NCBI GenBank assembly: GCA_963799065.1
Contig: CAWCVJ010000001.1
Coordinates: forward strand, 1,054,001-1,118,000
DNA length: 64,000 bases
Origin: JAJPHW01 sp963799065
Lineage (GTDB): Bacteria > Acidobacteriota > Terriglobia > Terriglobales > Acidobacteriaceae
Direction of reading: 5' to 3'
The notes below the pieces were generated by a model. That model worked only from the letters and a program-made list of their open reading frames with translations, did no database searches and was not told the DNA's origin. Made by a program: the position numbers and the translations under genes. Positions 25,607 to 34,674 of this stretch are shown here, in pieces (within the stretch, counting starts at the first letter, position 1; each line of letters starts with the position of its first letter).

Positions 25607-25725
25607 ATTACCTGTACGCTGCGTACGGGGCTGCTTGGATTATCCACGGTGCCTATCTGGGGCTGATGTGGAAGCGCTACCGCGAGGTCAAGCGAGAGCG
25701 GGATTCTTTGGAAGGCCGGACCTAG
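25603..25725 (+). CDS. ccmD: CcmD-like small membrane protein
   Basis: A 40-residue reading frame too short for an ordinary ORF cut-off: MNYLYAAYGAAWIIHGAYLG, then LMWKRYREVKRERDSLEG. It has one transmembrane segment with a conserved-type N-terminal Tyr and a basic C-terminal tail, exactly the shape of CcmD, which keeps CcmC and CcmE with CcmAB. It starts in an ATGA overlap with ccmC and ends the operon; the next gene is convergent. The position and topology support the call more than sequence alone. Confidence 0.75.
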   Translation: MNYLYAAYGAAWIIHGAYLGLMWKRYREVKRERDSLEGRT

Positions 25726-25766
25726 CTCGAACTTCCCTCAGCCAGCAGCGAATCCTCGATTGACGA

Positions 25767-26456
25767 CTAGGCTTGCGCTGCTGGGCCCGTTTGGGCTTCG
25801 CCTTCGTCGGTAAGCTCTGGGCCGCCGTGGCGACGCAGCAACTGCGGGAGGTTCTGCGAGAACGCCGAGCGCGGAAGCACCATATCGCATCCTGCTTCGT
25901 GAGCCTTCAGCTTTAGATCGCCCTGCACGTGCGACAAGAATCCGATAATCGAAGTGCCTTTTTTCAGCTTGGTTTTCAGCTTTGAGATGAGCGTCAACGG
26001 CTTCACGGTCGCATGATTTAAATCGATAATGATGAGCGATGGTTTTTCCTCGCCATTCTGTTTCACGCGATCCATCAAGTCTTTCTCGGTCTTCACGAAT
26101 TCCAGCTTTACGTTCAGCTTGCGCGCGGTTTCCTGAATTTTTGCCTGAAAGAAAAGGTCGTCTACAAATGCGAAGATGCGCGATACCGCGTCCGCACTCT
26201 GTTGCGGCAGCGGGTCGGGATCGGGCGGAGCGTAGGTCTGTGCGAAGCCCGGGCGGGCACGGCCGGGGCGCGCCCCGTTCGAGTTTCCGTTGAGCGTCGC
26301 GCGATAGCTGTGGTCCATCGGGGCGCTGTAAATTCCATTTTGCTGGGGCCCTCGATCACGGCCCGAGTTGGGGTTGCTTGCATTCGATGGGCGACGCCGT
26401 CTGCGGCGATTCCTGCCCCCTCCGCCACCGGAGGGTCTGCCTGGTCCTGCGTTCAT
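25767..26456 (-). CDS. Degenerate receiver-domain protein with an Arg/Gly-rich N terminus
   Basis: About 229 residues from the start MNAGPGRPSGGGGGRN; a start at 26516 is also possible. The first 90 residues are low-complexity, rich in Gly, Arg, Asn and Pro, including a run of six arginines, resembling RGG-like nucleic-acid-binding tails. Residues about 95-205 look like a receiver fold: the acidic pair in FAFVDDLFF, a possible phosphate acceptor in LIIIDLNHATVKPL, and a strand IIGFLSHVQGD. The conserved lysine of real receivers is absent at the expected place (VLPRSAF), so it is probably a pseudo-receiver. Function unknown. Confidence 0.62.
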   Translation of the reverse strand: MNAGPGRPSGGGGGRNRRRRRRPSNASNPNSGRDRGPQQNGIYSAPMDHSYRATLNGNSNGARPGRARPGFAQTYAPPDPDPLPQQSADAVSRIFAFVDDLFFQAKIQETARKLNVKLEFVKTEKDLMDRVKQNGEEKPSLIIIDLNHATVKPLTLISKLKTKLKKGTSIIGFLSHVQGDLKLKAHEAGCDMVLPRSAFSQNLPQLLRRHGGPELTDEGEAQTGPAAQA

Positions 26457-26475
26457 AGGCCTGCTCTTTTTCTGG

Positions 26476-26784
26476 ATGATTCGGCTTCTTGGATCACTCT
26501 TGATCGCTGTTGTCATCGGCGGTTTCGAGGAATCGAGAATCGGGTTTCCGAAGTTCGATTCGCTTGAGAATCCGCCGGGGATTCAGTTCTTGCGCGGACG
26601 TGCCGACGGATTAGACTGGCTCATTCCTCAAGGGCAGACACAATGCGTTGCGGTTGGAACGGTTGTGGAACCCAACAGTGTTTACGATTGCAACCGATTC
26701 GGCCCGGAGGATCAGCGAGCCAGTGCGGCCGCCGAGAACAGCTTGATTCTAGCGCTCCCGGCGGGCGCAATGCAAGTCCTCTAA
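26476..26784 (+). CDS. Possible small hypothetical membrane-anchored protein
   Basis: A frame of about 102 residues from ATG 26476: a short hydrophobic segment (LLGSLLIAVVIGG) followed by a soluble part with a protein-like composition (FPKFDSLENPPGIQFLRG, then GTVVEPNSVYDCNRFGPE). I do not recognise it. It has no clear ribosome site, its 5' end abuts the divergent receiver-like gene, and its stop overlaps the end of the osmC gene by 4 bp. It may be spurious. Confidence 0.25.
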   Translation: MIRLLGSLLIAVVIGGFEESRIGFPKFDSLENPPGIQFLRGRADGLDWLIPQGQTQCVAVGTVVEPNSVYDCNRFGPEDQRASAAAENSLILALPAGAMQVL

Positions 26785-27206
26785 CCTTCCAGCTTCGCAC
26801 TCATCGTAATGTTAGCCTTCAAAACTTTAGATACAGGGCAGCCCGCTTTCGCATCCGCAGCCGCTTTTTGGAATGCGGCATCATCAGCCCCCGGCACGTG
26901 GCCTACGACGTCGAGGTGGATATCCGTGATCGCCCATCCCGCGTCCTCTTTTTTCATGGTTAACGTCGCCGAGGTTTCAATGCTCGAGGGAGTCAGCTTT
27001 GCTGCGCCCAACTGCGCCGAAAGCGCCATGGAGAAGCACGCCGCATGTGCAGCCGCGATTAGCTCTTCGGGATTGGTGCCCGGCGTGTTTTCGAACCGAG
27101 TCGAGAAGGAATAGGGAGTTCCGTTGAGCACATGGCTGTCGGATGACACTGCGCCCTTGCCGTCCTTCAGTCCGCCCTTCCATACTGCGCTTGCTTTACG
27201 TTCCAT
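26781..27206 (-). CDS. osmC: OsmC-family peroxiredoxin
   Basis: 141-residue OsmC peroxiredoxin that detoxifies organic hydroperoxides with two cysteines. The first catalytic cysteine is in AAAHAACFSMALSAQLG (residues about 50-66) and the second in AGCPVSKVLKANI near residue 124; the N-terminal SSDSHVLNGTPYSF and RFENTPGTNPEELI are family hallmarks. It is different from the OsmC-like gene at 2032, which belongs to another branch. Confidence 0.93.
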   Translation of the reverse strand: MERKASAVWKGGLKDGKGAVSSDSHVLNGTPYSFSTRFENTPGTNPEELIAAAHAACFSMALSAQLGAAKLTPSSIETSATLTMKKEDAGWAITDIHLDVVGHVPGADDAAFQKAAADAKAGCPVSKVLKANITMSAKLEG

Positions 27207-27535
27207 TGATATTTCCTTTCAGAGTGCTTGAGTAAGATTTCGAGGGTCAAGGATGAAACTAAAATGAATTGGACTTCCGCAAACCTCGGCTTCAATAAAA
27301 GTCGGAGCAGCTAAGATAGTACCCACAGTGGAAACAGCTCAGCTTGCAACGCTGCTCGCTTAACTTCGACGAGCAGTTCGGGCAGTATCCGGAAGCGTCG
27401 GTCCTCGGCTCCGTAAAATCCCGTAGTAAAGGGTTCGAATTGGGTAAGCTTTCCAATTTCTCCATGCAGCATTATTTGCCCTGCATGAGGTGTTTCGTAA
27501 ATACGCTTCTTGGTTCGTCTGCGAGCCGTTCTCAT
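27207..27535 (-). other. 329-bp stretch without a firm gene
   Basis: Between osmC and the SnoaL-like gene no recognisable coding region is seen. A 74-residue frame on the minus strand (27311-27535) begins at an ATG directly adjoining the stop of the SnoaL-like gene; its segments GQIMLHGEIGKLTQ and RFRILPELLVEVKRAAL look mildly protein-like, but I cannot support it as a gene. Confidence 0.4.
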
Positions 27536-27967
27536 TCAGCGAATCGGCGGCAGGCTGCTATTCCACGAACTTGCCACGATCATCCACGCGCCTAATCTCC
27601 GCCACGCCTTTACGTACTTGCCGCGATCGGGAACGCTCGTGCCATTCTCCAGTGCAACCGCGAGCGTGTAGATGCCGACTTCGAGCGCCATGTCGCCTGA
27701 GTGATCGACACGAATCGTTTCAAGGCGGAGGTCTTGCGCACCTGATTCTCCGATGGTCCGTAGCAGGCGTTCGATTGATTTAGGCCCTTGGGCGCTTTCG
27801 CGGTTAGGCGGCAGGCAGTGGCCGTCCGCAGCAAATAGGGCCGCAGCCTGATCGTAATTGCCGGTGTTGAACGCCATGCAATAGTCCTGGGTTAAGCCTC
27901 TAATGGTTGATTCCACATCGGGCGTGGAGTCATATCGGGGCGAGTTGCTGGTTACGGGCCGGTACAT
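27536..27967 (-). CDS. SnoaL/NTF2-like protein
   Basis: 143 residues from ATG 27965-27967, which is preceded by CAGGAG at a suitable distance; the frame extends to 28024 but the first 19 residues are not needed. It has the cone-shaped alpha/beta NTF2-like pattern: an N-terminal helix pair (VESTIRGLTQDYCMAFNTGN), the strand YDQAAALFAADGH, and C-terminal strands with KYVKAWRRLGAWMIVASSW. Such proteins often act as polyketide cyclases or ketosteroid-isomerase-like enzymes or as stress proteins; no catalytic residue can be assigned here. Confidence 0.75.
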   Translation of the reverse strand: MYRPVTSNSPRYDSTPDVESTIRGLTQDYCMAFNTGNYDQAAALFAADGHCLPPNRESAQGPKSIERLLRTIGESGAQDLRLETIRVDHSGDMALEVGIYTLAVALENGTSVPDRGKYVKAWRRLGAWMIVASSWNSSLPPIR

Positions 27968-28139
27968 CTGAGTTGTCTCCTGGGGAGGGCATTTTAGCCA
28001 GCGCGTTGGGCCGACCGCTGACACTCCGTAATATTACTCCAAGTTCGCGCTCCGCGACCGGGACAGTTTTCCACGGAAGAAAGACTCCTTCTACCCGGTC
28101 ATCGCGGCGCTGTAAGATAGGTTGGGAATCGGAGGGGTT

Positions 28140-29531
28140 GTGTATTTCGAGCAATTTTATTTGGGCTGTTTGTCCCACGCCTCGTACTTGATCGGGTCGG
28201 GCGGGGACGCTCTCGTGATCGATCCCCAGCGAGACGTCGAAATATATTTGCGTGCGGCGGAAACGCAAGGGCTCACGATTCGGCACATCTTGGAAACTCA
28301 TTTGCACGCCGACTTTGTTTCGGGGCATCACGAATTGGCGGCGCGCACCGGAGCCACGATTTACATCGGAACGAAGGCGAATGCAGGCTTTCCGCACATT
28401 GGATTGACCAATGATTTTTCACTGACGATGGGATCGGTCGTGATCCGTACGCTGGAGACTCCTGGGCACACGCCAGAAAGCATGTGTCTGGTCGTCACCG
28501 ACCGCGAGCGGGGAGATTCTCCATGGGCAGTATTCACCGGCGACACGCTCTTTATTGGCGATGTGGGACGCCCTGATCTTTCGGCTTCTCATACGCCCCA
28601 GCAATTGGCTGGACTGCTTTACGACAGTCTGCATGGGAAGTTGATGACGCTGGACAATTCCGTACTGGTGTATCCCGCACATGGCGCCGGATCGCTGTGC
28701 GGCCGCAATATGCGGGCGGAAAAATCGTCGACTATCGGAACGGAGCGGCTGACCAACTATGCGCTGCAAATTCCAAGCAAAGAAGAGTTCGTCGCTGCAA
28801 TGACGCACAATCTTCCGGCGCGCCCTGCATATTTCACCGAAGATGCTGAACTGAATCGGGCTGGCGCGCCGGCGCTGACGCAGTTGCCGGAGTTGAATCC
28901 TATTTCTGCGCAGGAGTTGAAAGTATCGCTCGATCAGGATTACTTCGCTCTGGATGTTCGTCCCAATGCCGATTTTGCAGTCGCCCACATTCCGAAGTCG
29001 GTGAACATTGCCTTGTCGGGACAGTTTGCTTCGTGGGCTGGAGCGCTGTTGGGGCTCTCGCAGAATCCGATTCTGATTGCCGACACGGCGGAGCAATATG
29101 CTGAGGCGCGCGTTCGGCTGGCTCGCGTGGGACTCGAAAAATGCCGCGGCTTTCTTGAGGGTGGCGTCGCTGCGTGGAGAGCTGCCGGATATCCTTTGAG
29201 TTCGCTGGCTGAAGTTTCCGTCAAGGAGTTGAGCGAAAAATTTGGTAGGGAAGACTTGCAAGTGCTCGACGTGCGTCGCGACGCTGAGTTTCAGTCCGGG
29301 CACATCGCGGGCGCGATTCACTGGCCGCTGGATAATTTCAAAGTTTCTCCGCCAGAGATTGACTCGTCAAGGCCTGTCGCGGTGCACTGCAAAGGCGGCT
29401 ACCGTAGCACCATCGCATGTAGCCTTCTGCGCCGTGCCGGATTCGAAGACATCATCAACGTAACCGGCGGCTTCGACGCCTGGCAGACGGAGAAACTGCC
29501 GGTTGAGGCCGGACAGGCAGCGTTGGTTTAG
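28140..29531 (+). CDS. MBL-fold persulfide dioxygenase-like hydrolase with two rhodanese domains
   Basis: About 463 residues from GTG 28140, behind a GGAGGGG ribosome site; TTG 28122 is the longer alternative. Residues about 1-210 are a metallo-beta-lactamase domain of the ETHE1/PDO type: ETHLHADFVSGHHE, HTPESMCLVV and FTGDTLFIGDVGRPD provide metal ligands for mononuclear iron. Two rhodanese domains follow: the first (about 265-355) has no cysteine at the catalytic spot (ILIADTAEQ), the second has it in HCKGGYRST. The enzyme likely oxidises glutathione or related persulfides and transfers sulfur. It converges with the TetR gene, overlapping by 4 bp. Confidence 0.85.
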   Translation: MYFEQFYLGCLSHASYLIGSGGDALVIDPQRDVEIYLRAAETQGLTIRHILETHLHADFVSGHHELAARTGATIYIGTKANAGFPHIGLTNDFSLTMGSVVIRTLETPGHTPESMCLVVTDRERGDSPWAVFTGDTLFIGDVGRPDLSASHTPQQLAGLLYDSLHGKLMTLDNSVLVYPAHGAGSLCGRNMRAEKSSTIGTERLTNYALQIPSKEEFVAAMTHNLPARPAYFTEDAELNRAGAPALTQLPELNPISAQELKVSLDQDYFALDVRPNADFAVAHIPKSVNIALSGQFASWAGALLGLSQNPILIADTAEQYAEARVRLARVGLEKCRGFLEGGVAAWRAAGYPLSSLAEVSVKELSEKFGREDLQVLDVRRDAEFQSGHIAGAIHWPLDNFKVSPPEIDSSRPVAVHCKGGYRSTIACSLLRRAGFEDIINVTGGFDAWQTEKLPVEAGQAALV

Positions 29532-30136
29532 CGCGGCTTCAACCCTGGCATCACAATATCAAACACCAAATCCGCCAGCTCCGGCGTTAGCTCTGCGTGG
29601 TGCAGCAGCAGGCGTAGGTAGAGCGGTCCGTAGAGCAGATCGAGGATGGTGTCGGGATCGATGTCGGAGCGGATTTCTCCGTTGAGCATGGCTTCACGAA
29701 GCAGCTTGCGGGCTTCCACGCGGCGGGGCTGCACGTAGTAGTGGCGGAAGGCTTCGAGCATCTCCGGCTCGGATTGGCCTGCGCCGATTACGGCAGAAAT
29801 GACTTTGCCCAGCGGACTGCGAAAGACTTTTGTCCAGCGCCTCATTTGATCGCGAATGACGGCTTCGGCTGAGCCCGTCGATGCATACTTCAACTCGCCT
29901 TCGACTGCCAGGACGAACGCTTCCATCACCAGAGCGGCCTTGTTCGGCCACCAACGGTAAACTGTCGCCTTTCCCACCTCTGCATGAGCGGCGACCGACT
30001 CGATCGATAAGTCGTTGAATCCGGTCTTCTGGAGCAGTTCGAGCGTGGTCTCAAGGATGGCGCGGCGGGCTTCCTCGCTGCGGGGGCGGCCCGGCCCTCT
30101 GGTCAAAACCTCAGTAATGTCGCCGTTCTTGGACAC
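29528..30136 (-). CDS. TetR-family regulator of the RND efflux operon
   Basis: 202 residues. The N-terminal HTH is GRPRSEEARRAILETTLELL to VAAHAEVGKATVYRWWPNKA, the typical TetR recognition helix with TVYRWW. The C-terminal 130 residues form the ligand-binding domain, all-helical, with LDLLYGPLYLRLLL. It is divergent from the RND efflux operon with a palindromic sequence in the intergenic region, so it is probably a repressor that is relieved by an exported compound. A ligand cannot be inferred. Confidence 0.9.
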   Translation of the reverse strand: MSKNGDITEVLTRGPGRPRSEEARRAILETTLELLQKTGFNDLSIESVAAHAEVGKATVYRWWPNKAALVMEAFVLAVEGELKYASTGSAEAVIRDQMRRWTKVFRSPLGKVISAVIGAGQSEPEMLEAFRHYYVQPRRVEARKLLREAMLNGEIRSDIDPDTILDLLYGPLYLRLLLHHAELTPELADLVFDIVMPGLKPR

Positions 30137-30166
30137 TGGCTAACTGTATCAGAAAATTAAAATCCG

Positions 30167-30179
30167 ATACGACTCGTAT
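30167..30179. promoter_or_regulatory. Candidate TetR operator
   Basis: Perfect inverted repeat ATACGA-C-TCGTAT lies in the 115-bp divergent region between the TetR gene and the RND operon. A looser flanking pair (GTATC at 30147, GATAC at 30166) may add to it. TetR operators usually have this symmetry. Confidence 0.5.
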
Positions 30180-30251
30180 TTCATCTATGATTTGAGTCAC
30201 ACGTTCCAAGGCAACGGTTTGAGAATTTCACCCGGAAGTTGGTGCCCTTAA

Positions 30252-33200
30252 ATGTGGATTGTGGCGCTGGCGTTACGCCGGCCTTATACGTTCGTCGTGA
30301 TGGCTCTGCTGATTCTGATTCTCAGCCCTATCGTGATTCTGCGCACGCCGACCGATATCTTCCCGGATATCAATATTCCGGTGATCAGCATCGTCTGGAA
30401 TTACACCGGTCTCGCCCCGCAAGACATGTCGGACCGCATCACCTCGGTTACGGAGCGTGCGCTGACTACGCTGGTCAACGACATCGATCACATCGAATCG
30501 CAGTCGTTGAATGGCATCGCAGTCGTAAAAGTTTTCTTCCGCCCGAACGCTAATATTCAGACCGCCTTGGCCCAGGTCACGGCGATTTCGCAGACGCAGA
30601 TTAAGCAGTTGCCCGCGGGAACGACTCCGCCGCTGATCATCCAGTATTCCGCGTCCAGCGTACCCATCGTCCAGATTGGACTGAGCAGCAGCGTGGAGCC
30701 GGAGCAGAAGCTGTTCGACTATGCGACCAACTTCATTCGCACGCAACTAATCACGATTCCTGGAGCGGCGATTCCCTGGCCCTATGGAGGCAAGCAGAGA
30801 CAGATTCAGGTCGATATCGATACTGCAGCGATGCAGGCGAAGCACCTTACGCCCGTGGACGTGGTCAACGCGATCAGCGCTCAGAATCTCATTCTGCCCA
30901 CGGGGACAGCGAAACTCGGCGACTTGGAGTACTTGGTGGAGATGAATGCCAGCCCGAAGACCGTCGCCGAGTTAAATGACCTGCCGGTGAAGACGGTAAA
31001 TGGGGCGACGATTTACATTCACGACGTGGCGCATGTGCGTGACGGATTTTCGCCGCAGACTAACATTGTCCGCCAGGATGGGACGCGCGGCTCCCTGATT
31101 ACGATTCTGAAGAACGGCAGTGCTTCGACCATCGACATCGTGAAGAATGTGCGCGCGATGCTGCCGCAGATCGCCTCCACGCTGCCCGAAGATTTGAAGA
31201 TGAATCTGCTTTTCGATCAGTCTTTATTTGTGAGAGCGGCGATTCAGGGCGTGGTGAAAGAAGCGCTGACTGCGGCGTGTTTGACCGCGGCCATGATTCT
31301 GCTATTTCTTGGCAATTGGCGCAGCACTCTGATCATTGCGATTTCGATTCCGCTGTCGATTCTGGTTTCCGTCATTTGTCTGAGCGCTTTGGGTGAGACG
31401 TTCAACATCATGACGCTGGGAGGCTTGGCTCTCGCAGTCGGAATATTGGTGGACGACGCGACCGTCGAAATCGAAAACATCGAGCGCAATCTGGGCATGC
31501 GCAAGGAACTGAAGCAGGCCATTCTAGATGGCGCGCAGCAGATTGCGGTTCCAGCGCTGGTTTCGACGCTGGCGATTTGTATCGTGTTTGTGCCGATGTT
31601 TTTTCTTACGGGGGTGGCGCGCTACTTATTTGTTCCCCTGGCTGAGGCGGTTGTGTTCGCAATGCTGGCGTCGTATCTGCTCTCTCGAACCGTCATTCCG
31701 ACGCTGGTGATGTATTTGCTCAAGGGACACGAGCTGGATACGCACAAAGAGCCAACCACATTCCTGGGACGATTCCAGAGGGGTTTCGAGGCTCGATTTG
31801 AAAAGCTGCGCGAAGGATATCGCGGCGCGCTTGAAGGTGTAATGGGGAACCGGAAAGTGTTTGTGTTCTCGTTTCTCGGTTTCTGCGCGTTGTCTTTCTG
31901 CCTGATCTTCTTCTTGGGGCGGGATTTTTTCCCTCGCGTGGATTCCGGCGAAATGCGGCTGCATGTGCGAGCCCGCGCCGGTTTGCGGATAGAAGAGACC
32001 GCGCGTCTCGTGGACGAAGTCGAGCAGGAGATTCGTCGCGAGGTGCCTAAAAGCGAGATCAGCACCGTCCTCGACAATATAGGTTTGCCTTACAGCGGCA
32101 TAAACACTTCTTACAGCAACTCCGGCACGATCGGCACGTCGGATGCAGAAATCCTGGTCAACTTGAACCAAGGGCATCGCCCGACCGATGAGTACATTCA
32201 CAAGCTGCGAGCGAATTTGCCGCACGCGTTCCCGGGGGTTGAGTTCTTCTTCCAGCCTGCCGATATCGTCAGTCAGATTCTGAATTTCGGTTTGCCGGCG
32301 CCGATCGATGTGCAGTTGATTGGCAACAACTTTGCCCAGAATTATGCGCTGGCAGGACAGATTTCAAACAAGTTGCGTCATGTTCCGGGCGCGGTGGATG
32401 TGCATGTGCAGCAGTTGATGGATAATCCAACGCTGCACTTCGATGTGGATCGAACCCGGGCGCAGCAAGTGGGAATGACTGAGCGCGATGTAGCCAATAA
32501 TCTACTGATTTCGTTGAGCGGGAGCTTTCAAACCTCGCCGACGTTCTGGCTCAATCCGAATAATGGCGTCAGCTACAATATCGCGGTCATGACGCCGCAG
32601 TACCGCATGGATTCCATGCAGGCGCTGATGAACACGCCGATCACGAGCGCGACCGGGAATTCAGCTCCGCAAATATTGGCGAATCTGGCGACAGTGAAGC
32701 CAATCGACACCCCAGCCGTGGTCAATCACTTCAATATTTTCCCGTCAGCCGACGTTTATGCGAGCGTCGACGGACGCGATCTGGGTGGCGTGGCAGACGA
32801 CACACAGAAAATCATCGACTCGTTTCGAAGCAAGTTGCCGCGCGGAACACAGATGATCATCCGAGGCCAAGTGCAGACCATGAACTCTTCGTTCCTCGGT
32901 TTGGGTATTGGTTTGGTGATGTCGATCGTTCTGGTTTACCTCCTCATCGTAGTGAACTTTCAATCGTGGCTCGATCCATTCATTATCATTACCGCGCTTC
33001 CCGGAGCGCTGGCTGGAATTTTGTGGATGCTCTTCTTGACCCACACGACGCTAAACGTCCCCGCGTTAACCGGAGCCGTGATGTGCATGGGGGTCGCGAC
33101 GGCGAACAGCATTCTGATGATTTCTTTTGCGCGAGAACGAATGGCCGAGGGGCTGCATCCGATTGAAGCCGCGCTGGAAGCTGGCCACACTCGTATGCGC

Positions 33201-33419
33201 CCAGTAATCATGACCGCACTGGCCATGATCATTGGCATGTTGCCGATGGCGCTGGGGCTCGGTGAAGGCGGAGAACAAAATGCGCCTCTGGGTCGCGCCG
33301 TCATCGGCGGCCTCATGTTTGCCACCGTTGCGACGCTGTTCTTTGTCCCGGTCGTCTTCAGCATCTTTCACGGCCGCCGCGTGAAAGGTGAATCCCAACT
33401 TGCGGCAACCGAATCCTAA
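30252..33419 (+). CDS. RND efflux transporter, HAE1-type inner-membrane pump
   Basis: 1055 residues, the normal length for a tripartite RND pump. The proton-relay acidic pair is in VGILVDDATVEIENIE (transmembrane segment 4), the N-terminal segment is RPYTFVVMALLILI, the C-terminal half has GVATANSILMISFARERM and MTALAMIIGMLPMALGLGEGGEQNAP, both hallmarks of HAE1-type drug pumps rather than CzcA-type metal pumps. Two large periplasmic loops (residues 30-335 and 550-860) bind the fusion protein and substrate. It is followed by the periplasmic adaptor and outer-membrane factor, so the operon encodes a full efflux system. Substrates unknown. Confidence 0.94.
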   Translation: MWIVALALRRPYTFVVMALLILILSPIVILRTPTDIFPDINIPVISIVWNYTGLAPQDMSDRITSVTERALTTLVNDIDHIESQSLNGIAVVKVFFRPNANIQTALAQVTAISQTQIKQLPAGTTPPLIIQYSASSVPIVQIGLSSSVEPEQKLFDYATNFIRTQLITIPGAAIPWPYGGKQRQIQVDIDTAAMQAKHLTPVDVVNAISAQNLILPTGTAKLGDLEYLVEMNASPKTVAELNDLPVKTVNGATIYIHDVAHVRDGFSPQTNIVRQDGTRGSLITILKNGSASTIDIVKNVRAMLPQIASTLPEDLKMNLLFDQSLFVRAAIQGVVKEALTAACLTAAMILLFLGNWRSTLIIAISIPLSILVSVICLSALGETFNIMTLGGLALAVGILVDDATVEIENIERNLGMRKELKQAILDGAQQIAVPALVSTLAICIVFVPMFFLTGVARYLFVPLAEAVVFAMLASYLLSRTVIPTLVMYLLKGHELDTHKEPTTFLGRFQRGFEARFEKLREGYRGALEGVMGNRKVFVFSFLGFCALSFCLIFFLGRDFFPRVDSGEMRLHVRARAGLRIEETARLVDEVEQEIRREVPKSEISTVLDNIGLPYSGINTSYSNSGTIGTSDAEILVNLNQGHRPTDEYIHKLRANLPHAFPGVEFFFQPADIVSQILNFGLPAPIDVQLIGNNFAQNYALAGQISNKLRHVPGAVDVHVQQLMDNPTLHFDVDRTRAQQVGMTERDVANNLLISLSGSFQTSPTFWLNPNNGVSYNIAVMTPQYRMDSMQALMNTPITSATGNSAPQILANLATVKPIDTPAVVNHFNIFPSADVYASVDGRDLGGVADDTQKIIDSFRSKLPRGTQMIIRGQVQTMNSSFLGLGIGLVMSIVLVYLLIVVNFQSWLDPFIIITALPGALAGILWMLFLTHTTLNVPALTGAVMCMGVATANSILMISFARERMAEGLHPIEAALEAGHTRMRPVIMTALAMIIGMLPMALGLGEGGEQNAPLGRAVIGGLMFATVATLFFVPVVFSIFHGRRVKGESQLAATES

Positions 33420-33441
33420 AAGAGTCTTTTGAGGGCTGTTT

Positions 33442-34674
33442 ATGAATGACACACAAGTGGTCGACGCACCCATCAACACCGAATCGCGAGCCGCGCAAAC
33501 CGGGAGCACTCGGCAAAGTCCCATGCCGGAAAGGAAATCCCGCGGAGCGCTGCTGGTGGTCGCCGCTTTTCTGACGCTGCTTGCGGTTGGCGCGGTCATC
33601 ACGTTTGTGTTGCGGGTTGGTGAAAAGAACGCGCTGGCGAAAGAGACGGAAGAACTTGCCGTGCCCAATGTAGCAGTGGTCCGTCCCAAGCTGGAAGCGC
33701 CGCAGCAGGAATTGATGCTCCCGTCGACCTTGCAGGCCTTCACCGAATCGCCCATTTACGCTCGCACCAACGGTTACCTCGCGAAGTGGTACAAAGACAT
33801 CGGCAGCCAGGTCAAGAAGGGTGAGTTGCTGGCGGACATCGAGACCCCTGAAGTCGATCAGGAGTTGCTACAGGCGCGGGCCGCGCGCGATCAGGCAGTG
33901 GCACAAGTGCAGATCGCGAAAACGTCCGCCCAGAGGTGGGAAACGCTGCAAAAACAGGATGCGGTCGCGCAGCAGGAAACCGACGAGCGTACGAATACGC
34001 TGGCTCAGGGTCAAGCGAATCTCGCGGCTGCGACGGCCAACGTGCGCCGATTAGAACAGCTCGAATCGTTTAAGCATGTTTACGCCCCTTTCACAGGGGT
34101 GATCACAAAGCGCCTCACCGACATCGGTGCGCTGATCAATGCCGGCAACGGCGGCATGAATCAGGAGTTGTTTGATCTGGCTCAGATCGATCCCATTCGG
34201 GTATACATCGACGTGCCAGAGATCTATGCGCCCTACATTCATAAAGGGGTCTCGGCGAGCCTGGAGTTAGCAGGACGTACCGACGAGAATTTCACCGGGA
34301 AAGTAGTGCGCACGGCGGACGCGATTGATCCTACAACTCGAACCCTTCGCACCGAGATCGACATGCCCAACGGAAACGGCTTGCTCTTTCCCGGAGCGTT
34401 CGCGAAGGTGCATTTTTCTGTGAATGTTAAAGTTCCGCGACTCTCCGTGCCAGTGAATACTTTGCTTTTCCGTTCCGAAGGAACGCGGGCGGCGGTCGTT
34501 GGACCGGACGGCAAAGTTCAACTTAAGTCGGTTGTCATTGGACGGGATTACGGTGCGGAGGTTGAGATTCTTAGCGGATTGGATGCAAACGATCAGCTGG
34601 TACTCAATCCGTCCGACTCGCTCGAGAATGGACAGGTGGTTCGCGTCGCTCCGCAGACGGGTGGGCATTCATGA
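33442..34674 (+). CDS. RND efflux membrane fusion protein
   Basis: 410 residues with an N-terminal membrane anchor (ALLVVAAFLTLLAVGAVITF). The lipoyl halves flank a helical hairpin: YARTNGYLAKWYKDIGSQVKKG, then VDQELLQARAARDQAVAQVQ, then FKHVYAPFTGVITKRLTDIG. The adaptor bridges the pump to the outer-membrane factor. It starts 22 bp after the pump gene and overlaps the next gene by ATGA. Confidence 0.93.
   Translation: MNDTQVVDAPINTESRAAQTGSTRQSPMPERKSRGALLVVAAFLTLLAVGAVITFVLRVGEKNALAKETEELAVPNVAVVRPKLEAPQQELMLPSTLQAFTESPIYARTNGYLAKWYKDIGSQVKKGELLADIETPEVDQELLQARAARDQAVAQVQIAKTSAQRWETLQKQDAVAQQETDERTNTLAQGQANLAAATANVRRLEQLESFKHVYAPFTGVITKRLTDIGALINAGNGGMNQELFDLAQIDPIRVYIDVPEIYAPYIHKGVSASLELAGRTDENFTGKVVRTADAIDPTTRTLRTEIDMPNGNGLLFPGAFAKVHFSVNVKVPRLSVPVNTLLFRSEGTRAAVVGPDGKVQLKSVVIGRDYGAEVEILSGLDANDQLVLNPSDSLENGQVVRVAPQTGGHS

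Noticed and set aside
27311..27535. 74-residue ORF adjoining the SnoaL-like gene
   Set aside because: Mildly protein-like and positioned as an operon partner, but no family and no ribosome site; left undecided and not called.
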